A stretch of DNA of 64,000 nt from Helopsaltes ochotensis (lineage: Eukaryota > Chordata > Aves > Passeriformes > Locustellidae), in NCBI GenBank assembly GCA_013400155.1, contig VXBM01000338.1, forward strand, positions 124,001-188,000, written 5' to 3'. Below, piece after piece: positions 26,801 to 41,800 of this stretch. How positions within the stretch are numbered: the stretch's first letter is position 1; every line of letters starts with the position of its first letter. Made by a program: the position numbers and the translations under genes. A model generated the notes under the pieces. The model did not search any database and was not told the DNA's origin. It worked only from the letters and a program-made list of their open reading frames with translations.

Positions 26801-29800
26801 AGAAAGGAAAAAAGGTTTTTCCTCAAAATTCACATATATTTTGGAGTATTGGAACAGAGGTCTTTGTCTAGTAACAGACACCTTCTACAAATCAAAGAAT
26901 TGTTTAAAAATTAGCATATTTAGGATGCGCAAACATAATTCTGTTTTGAGGCAAGCATTTCCAGAAACAAAAAATATTTCTGACCTTTACATTGCCTTTA
27001 AACACATCTGTTTCCCAGCATATGCCAAGTGTCCCAGTAACAGGCAAGTGCTTTCTATTATCCTTTAAGTTTACAACTCTGAGCCTCAGGTATCCATTTT
27101 CAATGTCACCTGAAAATATGAACAACATACAACATTATAGCAGTACAAATCAAATTCAGCCCAAGTACACTGTAAATGTTCTCTTATCTTCTTCTCATGT
27201 CTTTTTCTTCCCACTCACCAATAAGAAACCCTGCCATCCACCAATGGCTAAATATCAAACATATTATAGAGGAATTAAGTTGCAGTTCAGAGCTTTGATT
27301 CTGTGATCCATAGCAGAAACAAAAGCTAAAATTTCTTTTGTATTTTTTAGTATAAAAACAGGAATGCCACCTAAAGAACTTACACAAGGATGCAAGGAGT
27401 AAATTTCACATTCAACATTTCAATTTCGTGCCTCCATCACTGCCCACTCCCCAGAAGTCAAGCTCAACATTAATGCTCAAAATAAAATTATGAGATACTA
27501 CCCCCAACCTTTTTTTTTTTCAAATTATTTAAATCTCTCAGCTCTAACTGGAAACTCAACCCAATACAAAGGGTATACAGAAAACTATTCCTCCTTAGAA
27601 AGGCTATTGCATCATTTAAATTGACAAGCAGTATGATTTGATTTGGATCAAGTTTTTAAACTATGGATTTTAATTTTTTTAAATAGCTTTCCAAGGCCCC
27701 TGGGGTTTTATGTTTGTTGGTTTTTTTTCTTTTTTTTTTTTGGCAGAATTACTATGACTTGTGATTTTTTTTTTCTTTTTTACTACATAAAACCAAATCT
27801 CTTTGGCATCTCTTCCTCTCCTCTCAGAAGAGACTAATTTTTTTTTTTGGTTTTTTTCCTTTGCTATCAGAGAAGGAAAGTGAGCCAGGCAGTCCAACAG
27901 TCTGACTACAACTTTGGAAATGTCAGAGTGAACACGATCTGACTACAATGAAAAGTGAAAATAAAAGCATCACATGACACAGGCAGATTTCTTGGTAGAA
28001 CAACCCTTAGACAAGTTTCCTTGAACAAGAGATACAAAAGAGCTAAACAAAAGCACTAGAGACCTCAGTGCAAAAAAGAAAGTATCTAGCACTTGCAGGA
28101 GACAGATGGGAAGGGAGAGAAGAATTCCCAGGAACATAATGCTTGTCAGGATCCAGTAGCAGGTCCTGGATGGTAAGGTAACAAGTGAAGGGGCTTGCAG
28201 AGGTTTAAGATGCAAGTGACAGAGTGAAAAAAGTGTTTTGCCTGTGATTCTCCTTCACTCAATCCCAAGTAGCTGCAAGAGGCTATAGAGAGAAGAAGTG
28301 ACATCAGAACGACGGGCTGTGAGCTAAATGGCTGCATCCAGCATGCAGTGGCAGCAAAACCTCTGCCTGGTGACTGCTTGAAGCAGATCGTTAGATGCAG
28401 TGACGGACAAAGGAAGCCCACACTTTAACACAGAGGCCAAAAACTTCTCTGGATTGATACTGTAGAGCCAAGCCACAAACCAATGCTGGAAAGGCATCAC
28501 TCACCACTGGGGAGTCCAGAGAATACTTACTCTGGGGAGGAAGCAGCCCAGCACATGACAGAGAACAGCAGCTGCAGGTTTTTCAATATAGACACTGTCT
28601 GGAATAGGAGTGTGAATACAGTGAAACCAACATGACCGTGACCAGGAAATATTTTGTAGGAAATCCTTTGTATGGTTGAAGGAAAATGCAGTCCTCAGAC
28701 CGTGATACCCACTGTTCTTGCAGTGAAGTGCAAAAGAAATCAGTGAGGAAAATGTAAGCAGAATTCATTTCCAGGACCCAGCTCAAAGTAGAAAAAGGCC
28801 ATTAAGTTGGTATGTGTCCAAATGGTTCAGTTCCAAAACCTCAGTAAATCAAATTCAATGACAAAATTTCATTCAAGGTAAAAATATCTTATTTAAATTA
28901 GTTCACTGACTAACCACTGAAAGTCCACATTTAAAGCTGAGCTTTTGAACAAGAGACTTGAAAACATCAGTCAACAAGCTTTTTTTTTGCAAAAGGACTA
29001 TTTCTAATCCACAATTCCAATCTGAATGGAAGTGGCTATTTCTCTTACTCATTCAAAACAAATGAAGTTCGAATGGAATAAAAATGGATTGAAAAAAGCA
29101 TTCTGCTAATAAATTAATGAAGCCCAGGAGATCACTACTATTGCACGGCATTAATACATCATGGCTAGCTAGATCAGCTGGCTAAGGTGTGTTGCAGTTA
29201 CTTCTTAACTTTAGTCCGAATGGAAATAGGCAACAGATCAGGAATCTGAAGGCTTATTATTCATGGGCTGGTTAATCCAGTCTTTATATATATATTTTTA
29301 ATGTAAAAGCTCCATTGCAGTCCTTACGTTCAGGAGGAAGGAAAAGTCTGCCTAGAAAGAAGCAAGAAACTGAAGGCTACATACTAGAATCTCTCCTTCC
29401 TCACCCCAGACAGATGAGAAAATGAAATTAAAGGGCAGAATAAGCTATGTTAAACATATGAAGAGAAACACAGAGGAAGCAAATTGGACAGGGCTTTCTT
29501 CAGCCTGATCCCAACTTAGTTTCATTGTCCCCTTATAATATCTCTCTCTAGTCCTTGGTTTATTGCAAGATACGCATAGCAGCAAAGCAGCAGAATAAGT
29601 TATAGGGAACAAATATTTCCAAATAAAGGTAATAAAGAACATATATCATGTAGACAAACTTCAGGGGAAAGAAACAAACAGACCAATAGTTTCAAAGCAC
29701 TTATTTTAGCTAAAAGCCAAGCAAGTTTGTTTTGCTAACAAAGCCTTTGTTGCAAGTTGTCATTTGATTGGTATCTTCAGAGGAAAAGCTGTGCTTAACA

Positions 29801-32800
29801 TGAATTCTGGTGCCAACAACCAGCCTTAACAAACTGACATGATCATTTAAACTTGCAAATCAGTCTTCAAGGTCAAGCAAAACATTTCAAATGCCTGATA
29901 TGAAATTTAAAAAACAAATCTTAAAAGCTCTCTAAATACACAAAAATCAACCCTTACATTTTGCAAGCACAACACATCAGTTTACATCAACAAGAAATGA
30001 CATTGAAAAGCCAAAGCTTAAACTACCACGTGGCTACAAAGCTGTGCTTAAAAAGTTGAAAATCTAGGTAAATGTATTTCAAAAACATTTATTAAGAATT
30101 GGATTCATGGTTTCTGGGAGTCTTCTGGCAGAAAAGCTGGCCACACCTTCCTGAAAACAAAGAAAGTTTTCTAAATATTTTCAATACAGTTACAAAGTAT
30201 TTCGCATATTCATCCTACAGTATCTGTCAATGAGACCGTATTACCAATTCTGTTTGCATGAAAGGGAGCATAAAATAAAATGCTAAACCCCAACCAAAAC
30301 AGTGGGAAAACAGCTAGTTTTATGCAAGTATTAATAACAGAAAAAAATCTGAAGCCATATACGCTCCATCTGCTTCATTCAATGAAGTGTGACATAACTT
30401 CTTTTAATTTAATATTAAGGATTCTGCAAAAGTAATTGAAAATAGAGTAGCAAAATGAAGCCCAATACTAATAGGCACTAAAAAAAGCAGGCAAAAATTA
30501 ATATTGAACAAATAAATCAGTTATTCTGCAAATGGGCATTCCCCGGTAACCTAGGAATGCCTAGAGCTTCCTAATGAAAACCAATAAATAAGTACAACAA
30601 CAGTACAATAGTGGACAACTGATCTGTGCCTCAAATTGTGGAAATTGCCATGGGCATGTCACATCTATAATTTAAAATAAAACTGGACTAGGTAGAGAAT
30701 TTTCAGAAATAGCAAGACTTCTCAGTATGCTGCAGACTGCCACACTTCAGAGTCCTCCCAGAGGATGGGACAAATTATTAGAATGGAGACCGAAAACAAA
30801 ACACAAACCATCAAACCAACCAGTTTGGACAAACCTGGCCACATTCAGCAACACCAAGTTCACCAGAATGAGAAAAATGAACAACAGATTACAATGAAAA
30901 ATGTGGCAGCAGCCAGCCACATGCTGCCTCACTACACCATTTTAGGAGGAAGTCAAGCATTTTCCAAAAGGAATTATTGTGGTAGCACACGGAAAGGACT
31001 AGTTGACAAATGAGCTTAGTGTCTGCAGAAGCATGGCTTCAGCTCTCTGATGTCCTGTGAGACCAGAATCTGGTGGCTGTCATACTGCTGAAGGTCACAA
31101 AACCAAAGCAATTCAGAAAACACTTGTGAGCATAAAACAGATTCTGTAACTTCCAAAGTGAAATGGCATCACAACTGTAGCTCATGGACATTTGCTAAAA
31201 TTTGCATAAACATCAGTTTATCAGCTTAATCTTTTGTGGAAGTAGCTTCTAAGCAGCAAGAAAGTGATATCAAGAAAGAAAGTGTGCCATGAAATATTTT
31301 TTCTTGTGCAACTGTATTGCTAGGGGCATAACATTTTCATTTTAGAAAACAAAATGTGATATACAGCTGAACCAGAAAAAGCAACACAACCCAAAAAGCC
31401 AACCCTCTTACCAATTCTGAGAATTTCATTGTTAGAATTTAAAGAGGATTCTTGTACTACACAACATTTCAGGTAAGATTTCTTGCTACACGCATAGAAT
31501 TTCACCGAAGTTTTTATCTAAGAATTATTCCTTTAATTCAATCTTGGATCTATTCTGGAATCTGAAAACATGTATACTTCAGGTTCAAGGACTACAACAC
31601 TCCACACTGCACAAGGCAGCAGTCTAAATGACAGTTCTTGGAATCACCAAACACAAATAAAAACCAAACCAAATCCCGGGGAAATTCTGTAGCTCTATAA
31701 GGGCACTCACGCCTGACAACAGCGCCCTCTACTGACCGAAAAACAACATTTTCTGAAATCCACACTGCTCAGGAGTGCCGGTATAAAAAAATACTGGGGA
31801 GCAATCATTAATTTACAGTACTTAGTTCTAAATTAAATTAATGACAGTGCTTCGTTTTAATATTTTAACCTGTCTCTGCTTACAGAAAGACAGCTGTGTA
31901 GCTGCAGGAAGTTATGCTGAAATTATGTCAAAAGAGAGATCACCCATGTACTTTTCAAAACCCCTGTACAATTATGAATTTGGGCTGTATGAGAAAAACA
32001 GGGATGGTCAATCATGTCTCATCTTTCAGCAAAGAAGTGCTGAAAACACAATGAAGCAGCAGTTTAAAAAAAGTGACTGAAATTATTTACCACACAACGA
32101 ACAGATGTCAGAACAAGCAACCTTAATAAGCTCACTGAAATAAAAATCATAAATCTTAAAGTTCACAATAAATTCTACAAATTTATCTACATTATCAATC
32201 TGTCTGTGCACCCAAAGTATACTCGAGGAGAATTCTACAGAAACAAGCTTCCAAAATATATGAGGACAAACTGTCTCTCCTTTATAAAATACAAGTAAAA
32301 GAAACATCAACCTGCACTGTGAGTGTGCCACTGCATTATTAATGCAGCACGGAACTAAAAGAAAAGACCCTGACAATCAGCAGATTTTTTCTCCCAGGCC
32401 TGACACTGTAACAATGTAACAACAGGCAGACTTCAGACAGAGCAGGCTTAGGACGCCACACAAAGCACCACAAAGAAACCACACATCTAACAGAAAGATA
32501 GCTTACTCTTAAAATCCCATTTCACTTTCACCCCTAAAACAGAGAAACTGGATACAAGAAGCAAAGACATGAGAGCAGGGATCATTTCTAAAACAAACAC
32601 TATTGTTCTGTCAACTTTACGTTTTCTGCAGAAGAGGCACTTGAATGATCCACACAGGTACATGCAGCTTCTGCCATGAAGGTCAAGATGCAGGCTGTAG
32701 TCATGCAGTCCATATTCTGAGTCAATATCATCCAGGAAAGGTTTATTAGGTGGAGGAGCATATTGGCTTGGAAAAAAAAATAGAATTTAGCAAGGAGGGG

Positions 32801-35800
32801 GATGAATTAATAGAGATACAACATACAGCCCTATACTGAGACTGTCATCTTAAGACAGTTTTGAAATCAAACACATCTAGTTCATCATGCTTCTTTTAAG
32901 GTAATAGTGTCTAATACTGCTGATCAGCTGCTCAGCCTAGCCAAAGGCAGAAAACATGGCAGCCAAATTTAAAAGGTACATCTGTTAAACTTCAAAACAT
33001 GGACTTGTCTACAAAAAAGAAAGAAGCATCACCTTAACTACAAATGTAAAAGCTCACTAACTCTATAGACTTCTCTGAAATAGCAAATACTGAAATAATT
33101 TTGTCTGTGCCTTACTAAATAACTACTGCACACAAATGACCTGAAGAGAGCACATGCCAGAGGCAACTGAGCAACTCTACATTGGATCCAATTTGGTACT
33201 AAGGGAGATGGTGCTAAATCTTACATTCTGTGTGAGAAGAGCTACACTAAGTTATAGTGGGCATTTAAGACTACTGGTAAATACAATAGTATCTGACCAG
33301 AAAGCTGAGTGGGGAATAAATTCACCAAATACTGTTCTAAAGCTAAAAAAAATTGTATTTTTAAACAGTTTACAATGTATAAACAGCTCTTCTATTATAT
33401 ACTGCAATATGCACATACACAAACACTTCATAGGAAACCCAGCTACTTTCTCAATGGGCCTAAAAGATAAATGCAGGCACCTCACCAGTTCACTGGAATT
33501 TTTCCCCCTCCCTCTTACACAGGCAAATATTACTTCTGTATTTCCTGAAATGTGTCTCTCTTTTCTATCACTGTTTCAGATAGGAAGAAGAAGTAAAAAG
33601 ACTGCTTATGAAAAGGGAGAAAGCATGGGCAGCACATTTCTAACTTTCTCAATACTGCAGGTACTATTACACTTTTTTAACTGAATTATATCCTCAGTAG
33701 CATAACAATGGCAATATTTTAGTATGAAAATGCTTCTACATTTTTGTATTTAGTTACTGCAACTGTTAATTATAATAAACAAGAATAGTTAATTACTGCC
33801 TAAATATAAACATCTTACCAGCAGTCAATTTTAATTGTAAAACTCAAAGCTTTATCCAAAAGGTTATCTTTATTACCCACAAAGGAAAACCAAACTTACA
33901 CAGTTGCAGAACCCAAAATGCTTCTCTCAAGAAGTTGATTATAATGAAGACTCGCCATAACAAAAGCAATTTCATTTTTCTCCTGAAAAGTTAATTAAAG
34001 TACATGTATTTTCATCTGGAAATTATTTTTTTCACAAGTCTTTCTGAGCATTAAAATTCATAGATAAATGCTGCTGCTTATTACTCTGCCAATTACTGTA
34101 ATAATGTTAGTAATGGCTTGCTTTAACACTTGGACTCCTAAAACCTTTACTGTCTTTTCACAAGAGTACAGAATATATATAAAAGATCACAGCATTTCTG
34201 TGTTACGGGGAAAGAGAGGGAAAATATCTATGCCAAGGCAAAAATTATGAGAGCAATCCAAGAATTGTCCGTAGCTTCTACTCACCGCATTTAAAAGGAT
34301 ACCTAAACAGAATCAAATGGCACTTACTCCCTATACCTGAAGCATCAAGTTTATTTTCATATGTAAGGAACTATTTCCAAAGTGGGCTAACCTCAGTGAG
34401 GAATACAGAATTATTCAACAGAAATTGCAAATTTCAAAGTAAAAATCACGTCTTCACCAGATTTTTTACTCCTGGGTAAACATTAAAAATATAACCTTTA
34501 TAGATGTCTTCAGAGTCAAAGAAAACATCAGTGTGAAAACTAAATGGAGATAGAGGTATGTGTTTACTTCAAGAACACGGATTGCATTTAAAGAAAAAAA
34601 TCCTGATATCCTAGCATTTTTTTAAATCCTGCATTTACAAACACATAAGTCAATAGGAAAATTATTCACTGCCAGAAGTCTATTACTCTCCTGAAATGTG
34701 GGCAACTACTGTTTTCATCTCTCTGGGTTACCAGAAAATGACATCCTCTATTCAAACTTTTGGCTTTTTAATTACTCCTGTATTTTCATAGTGCAAAATT
34801 ACAGCTATAAAAGATTTAACTAGGGAGATCTATCAATCATATAATTTCTCAGTCTTTCTCTATCCAAATACCAGGAGGCCCAAGTAATCCGCCCTTGGTT
34901 TCAGTTTTTTGCACATAGCTGCATAACAAAGATGTGTGCCATTTACAATTATTACACCCACTGACACTTAACTACCTTGTATTATTCTGCCTACACAGAG
35001 AATAAGAACTCCTGTTCCGAAAAGCAAGCAGGGAAAATATACTAGAGTGAGGCACTCGATTCTTAACAACAATGTGAAACTTGGTTATGATTGAACCACT
35101 TCCAGGCACTGAAAAAGTTCTCTTTCCAAGCATGGGTGGGGTCAATGCATAAGCAAGACCACAGAGCCAACAATACAGGGACACCAATCTACAAAACTTC
35201 TGAAGATATGAGAGAAATGGCTGCTCATTTAGCAGAGCTTTTCAGAGACTGAAACAACCTGTAACAGGTTTATGCCAGTCAGGCAGTCTCGAGGCTTGTA
35301 CGAAATGAGCTTTCACTCTTACCTTTAAGTGAGAGTGAAAGAAATAATCCTTCTGCGGTTTTAAACATTGCCTCTGGTGATTGTGCACATTTAAGGCAGC
35401 ATGTTTGCAACTGGACATTAGACACAACTTTGAGGAACTGCTCACAGCATCCCTGAGGAAAGCTCCTTGCCAGTGCCAAATAACCTAAGTCTATGTCAAC
35501 AGCATGGCTGAAGGGAGGAAAAAAAGGGCTGCAAGCTCTCAATTCAGATCAAGATCAGAACACCTGACATAGGCCCCCATAGCACCCAGTCCCACATAGC
35601 CACAGGCAGACACAGAGGTCCCAGTGCATTCCGTGCAAAGATGCAGATTCCTTTCGTGCAGAGGTCTATTTCAGACGTTTGGCACCGCCCTCCAAAGACA
35701 TCCATATGTACACCCACCTTACCGAGCTAACTGCTTAACTTAGACTCTTTATACCAAGAATTTAATACCCCCAAAAGGGCACGATTTATAGCATTCCTAC

Positions 35801-38800
35801 TGCTGGAGCAGGATGCAGCTACCTGGTGATGTAGATTAAAGCTAAGTTGCTATGTGGGAACTCATCACTTTGAGTGATGTGGACAGGTAATGGCATGAAT
35901 CAGAGGAAGAAGCACTTCTCTTCTCAAACCATTCTATTTAAAATTACTCTAGGATATCAAACCTGGGCATGCAAAATAAATAAAATTGAACACAGTACCT
36001 AATATGGAATGATACATAACTGATTTTTTTAATTACAAGTGGATTTTTTTTAAGTATATATACTCCTGCGACAGCTCTTTAGGAAACAACAAATCTTCCA
36101 CTTACTGTCCCTACATGTGTTTTGTGTTTACTAGTTTAGACAAGATCTTTCAAAATCCAAAGGGAAAAAAAAAAAGAAGATTTAAAAAAAGGACCCTCCC
36201 CAAACCCAAACCAGAAGCCCAAAAAAAAAATTTCAATTAAAACATAACAAAATACTGAAACAAAATGTTATCTTACCTTCCAAATTCCTACTAACAGTCC
36301 TGGGCTCAGACTGAAGAGCTGGACAAGCTCATCAGCACCAACTGCTACACTATTTTCAGTCAAGTTAGCAAGATGGTATTCAGCAATCAAGGAAAATCGA
36401 CGAGGTCTTTGAAAAGAACACACAGAATGTGGCAAAAAGGCTACGTCTCCTTACTCAGGCAAAAGTTCAGCCTAATTTCATTTTTAATTCTAAAGTCTGA
36501 CCAGCAGTACATGATGAAAGTGGTTTTGAAAACCTTTGGCATGCAAAGTCAAACTATACATTTGAGCAACTACAATGTAGTAGAAGGATCTCAATCCCTA
36601 ACAAGAAAAGAAACAAAAAACACTATATGATGTTCTAAAACACTCATAAAAAAAGAACTTTTGTGCTTGCCCAATTTTTCAAAATACAGAATTACTTTAC
36701 AATTTGTTTTTGATACTTTATTGATACTAGATGGAATCATTGAACATTTATCATTGTGAAGCAAAATTCAAAGGAAAGGCTCAAACTGTACATATAATAA
36801 ATTAGAAGTTTGTGTTACAGGAAGTTTTCCTTTTTTAGAATTTTTTTTCTATATTTTACCTATAATTAAAGCCACTCAGCTCCAAAACAATCTTAAATAT
36901 AAGTTCATGGACACCCTTATTAACTAGTGACGCATTAAAAAAAGAGCAGGAATTAGAGTTTGCATTACCTATTCAGAATGAAGACAGAAGTTTTTCTAAA
37001 ATCCTTTTCAGACTCAGGCTCTTACTATGTTCAAAACAGTTCCTAGATTTCCTCATAGTACCACTGTAGTATCACTTACAACTACACACTGCCTGGGATG
37101 GGGCATCCACAGCCTCCTCGGACAACCCATTCCCACCACTCACAGTAAAAAATTTCTTCCTAATCAACATCAATCCTTTCCATCTTTCAGTCAACCAGGC
37201 CTTTCCCTGCCCTATTGCCTTATAAAGACATACTGAAATTGGTGAAACCACTGCCTTCATCTACAGTCACAATTTCTGAAAATTTATAACTCTGTGAAAT
37301 AAATACATGAAATGCCTGCAAGCTTTCTTTTTTTTTTTCTACATATGAATCATCATCTTGGTAAAACAACTACATTTCACACACAATTCAACTGCAAGAC
37401 TTGTTTAGCTAACTTTATACAAAAGGTTTCTCCGGTTAGATTTCTTTTTTAAGTAAGTACTTTGCTTCTGGCTGAGGAATCAGGTGTTTTGCAAGTGAAC
37501 AATTCTTTTCAGAGTTCTATGGCTAGGGATTTCATGTAAGAAGCATGTAGCTGACACTGCACCCACTACACACGTAGGCCCAGATATGTGCAAAACTCCT
37601 TCACAGCAACCAAAAACCTCAAATAGACACTTTTCATTTTAATATATTTTTAGAAAATAATGACAAAAATCATTGTACACATTTGAATGAAAAAACAAGG
37701 GAAATGCTGTGGACTATGTGACTTTATATGCACGTACTGAAGACTGCACACATACTTAAACACCAAGTTCCCTAAATTCACATACACACCTATGAGACAG
37801 AAAATAAATTTTAACCACATAGAGTACCTGATTGTAGCCACCTAAATACTGATTAACTTTTCCAAGCTACATTTCTCACAATTAATTCTCCCAGATTTAC
37901 ATTTTTCTTTCATGCTCTAGGGCTTAGATTCAGCTTTCCAAGTCAGGACCTATTAGTCTGCAAATCACATGCCAATTAACCTATGAATTAATGTCATGAC
38001 TTGCTGGATTATACTATTTCTTGCTAAAAAGCTCTACCGAAGAAGAGAAGAACATAGTAAGAAATACTGCAGGGAGGCTTTCTAATGAAGAGTTAACTTA
38101 TCAAGTCAAACAAATGTCAGATACGTCCTACAGACAATATTATCGACCAGTTACACGCCAAAAATCCTCAAAACTCCTATGTTAAAACTCACCCATTCTT
38201 GTTGGGAGGTCTGCTTTGGTCAGGAAGCAATGGTGTAACTCCAAACAGTTTTAGGGTTGACAGGATGTCTAAGCACGGCCAGTCTGTACCACACCAAAGT
38301 ACTGTAACAGATGTGTCCTTAAATGATAGTTTTGGCTTCTCTACTATGTGCTCTTTTCCATTTTTGTCCTTTAGAACAATTATCCAACTCAAGCCAGAGA
38401 CTCTGTTATTTAGGAATTGAGAGGGGAGAGGAGTGTTTAAAAATCAATTCCCAAAGTGATAAAACTTAAACTGTGCTTTCAACAGAATTTCTGAACTTCT
38501 ACTAACAGCTACTTACGTTCCTCAGTTTCAGTCATGTATAGATTATCATTGTATCTTCCCACTATAATGTACATTTTTAACTCTATTTCTATACTCCCCC
38601 AAGCCATTAATATTTTGTACATTGTTCTCAAGTACATCTTTGTGACAAGGCATTGCTTACTTCATAGCTTCTTTGTTTTTACATGGAAGACCTGTATAAG
38701 GATCTAGAAATTTAACGAGCCGCATCACTCTAGTTTTGAAGGCACACGTTTGTTTGAAGATGTATTCTTTCTTCCAGTACCCAGGCTTTTTATCATGTAG

Positions 38801-41800
38801 AGCAGCACAGCCCAAAGAAGCAGTTTCTGTTTGTTTAGACTTGATTTTCCATTTGGGGTGCAAAGAACTGGAATAGAGTTTCAGCCAAATTCCACTGAAA
38901 ATAGAAAAAGAATAAAGAGGAATAAGTTTCAAGAATAGTCACTTCATTTTTATATGCACATCTCAGCTACCACAGAGCATAGTGTTAGAAAAAAAACAGT
39001 CTTGTCTGTCTTCTCGAAAATATGGGAGGCAGGATGAAGCTCTGTGACAGCACAGTCATAGTCAGCAAAGTAAGTGAAAACTGATAGAAGTTAAGCAGAA
39101 AATTTTGAAAATTCTGCCCCAAAACAATGATGTGTCCTCCTCATAGAAAATCAGCTACTGCAAAAAGTGGTTTAATACCTCCTATTCAACAAAGATAATC
39201 TATACAGTTCACGTTTTTCAGATCCAGCTGAAAGTGGGGTGGAGAAGGACAATTAGAATCACTGTGGTACCAATGTAATTTCAATCCCCTCTGCACTCTT
39301 TTTGGAAAAGCCCAGAGAAGACATGACTTTCTGAAGTCTAAGAAATATGTGACCGTAATGATGGGTTCATCTCTTTCATGCCAGGAAAACTCTGCGGTCA
39401 CATTTCAGCCCCCCACACCCCAGTATCTCTAGGACAATTCACAGAACATTGAGTACAGGAACCTACAAGAATTCAAACATCTGTGAATACAGGTTGCCAC
39501 TAAGTTTTCTAATTTTGAAATGCTAGACACACAGTGTACACAGCTGCACTAAAGAAAATTAATAGCAAGGGCAACCAATCCTTAAGAGACGTTTTCCACC
39601 ATTTATCAGCAAGATTACCTTTACCAGTTCTCACTTATCCTCAGGCAAACTTACACTAGTGTGTATTGTACGGCATCTTTCACCCTCCTTAAAGCATTCA
39701 AGGATGAGATCCATCCCACACTGCCTCCTACCCATCAAAACCATTCTCAATTCATTAGCTGCTGAGAATAGTCCCCACATGCTGAAAGCCAGGCTCTGGT
39801 TATTGATGCAAACATACCCAGAAATTTTGCAAAAACCTTCCAGCCTGCTGCTCTGCAGATATATACAGAATTCCTCACTGCCATTTTTTATGACAAATGT
39901 GTCTAAAACACACAGATCAATAAGCTACCGTGACTGGTAAAGGTGGGTTCACAGTCAACATGAGTTTTCAACCTTCTTTTCACCAAAAGCAGGGCAGGAA
40001 GGGAAACAAAGAATAATCCCATAACTGAAACAAAGCTTTAAGACATTCCTATTTTAAGACCATAAAAGGCAGCCAAGTTACCAGATAGTATAAAACATTT
40101 CTGATGGAGGGGGGGAAATTCTTTTTAACTCCAAAGCAGTTTAGAATTGTCCAGTGATGAAAAAAAGGAGAGATGTCCTTAACATAACATCACCAGGGGA
40201 ATTTGAGCTGTGTATCATCCAATTGGTCTTCATCAGCCTAAAAGGTCCAGTAAAATAACCTCCTAAGAAACTCTCCTGTTAACTGGAAATCCTTTCCCAA
40301 AAAAGACATCTTTTGATGGAGAGAGATACTCTGTATCTTACTGTATGATGCTGAAAAGACAGGGCTTAGTAGTAGGCATTTCCTGCATTTTGAAGTTGCA
40401 GATTCTGGCAGTTGACTGAAGATAGACTAATGACAAATAATAACTAAAAACAGCTACCATCCTCACTCTCAGTAACATATTGCATCTTCCTTTCCCAAAA
40501 CAGTGTCATGCAAGCAAAGAAATTAGTTCAAGAAACTCAAAAATTCAGCTAGGGCAGGGAGACAGAGAAGATGATGAAGGAGGACTTGGAATCACAAGTG
40601 TTTAGGAAGGTATCACTTCCCCTTCATCCTCAACTTCTGAAGAATTCAGGGCAGACAAATCAAAAAAGCATCCAACAGGGAAGCACAAGTTTGCCTCTTT
40701 CACAGCAGAATACATGCCCTTCTTTCCTCAAATTGTTAACACTCATCTTAAGGTTCTTACTGGACTTTGCTACAACAAGCCAAACCAACCTTTTACTGCT
40801 AACTCAAATGCCAGAATCAGACACATCATGATCAGTCATCACTTGACCACAGTGGCAAAGACTTTCCCCTGTGCTCTCACTTCCTCTCACATAAGCACGT
40901 TCTGCCGGTGATCAGAACCCTCAGGCTTTCACAGCAGACCGCATCTGTGAACTTGCCACACCGCATGATAGGAAGGCTGGAATAGCCCATGCTGGGGCAA
41001 GGAGGGTGCAGAAAGGGAGGAGGGATCATAAACACTTTCTCATCTTCAACAGCTATACTGCAGACATCAGTGCCGAGAGCTGCTCAAGTGCCCGCATTGT
41101 ATGAACAGCCCAGAGACAAATCACCGCATTAGGCAGCGCAGACATCTCTCAGTGGAAGACTGATGGTCTTGTTGCATCAAGGACAGAACGCTGTACATCC
41201 AGGACAGCAGAAATATCCTAAAAAAGATATTCAGTCTAAAAACCAAGGTCAGATTTGTCACAGAAATATGCAGGGACTTCAATTAAAACTTCTGTTCATT
41301 CACTGCAAGATTGAGGGTCTTCAGAAGGTCCACAAAAATCCATCAGGAAGAAAAGACCTTGTCCCACTGAACCAGTCAAGCTCCTAGATAAGGGAAAGCA
41401 ACTCTTGCCCAAGTCCCATTTGTGCACATACACTAATCTCTGTTGAGATTAGAAAATGGAAACAGAAATCATCTTCCCCTGGACAGTCACAGTGATTTTA
41501 TCCTGCCTTACCGCCCTGAAGTGGAAAACACATACCAAGACTGGTAATTCGTGTCAACTATGAAGTTTTTATCTAACCTTACCTGCTGACAGCCTCAAAA
41601 CCTAAATCTGGACTACAGATCTTCCCTTAAAATTCATCATTTCTAAAGGTATCAGTGCCAAGGTAAACCACTTAATTCACCATACAAGTTTTAGTAAATA
41701 AGGGAAAAATAGATTCACACCAGGTACAGCAAATTCCTATAGAGGAAGATATTTTCTCATTCAAACAACACTAATACAGTAGAATCCTAGAAAGAAAAGC

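Noticed and set aside
27970..28421. Overlapping minus-strand frames in FBXO15 intron 7
   Set aside because: No domain, no splice context and no family match; possibly an old repeat but not supportable as a gene.
29155..29200. tRNA A-box-like phrase GATCAGCTGGCTAAGG
   Set aside because: No B box or tRNA fold follows at the right distance.
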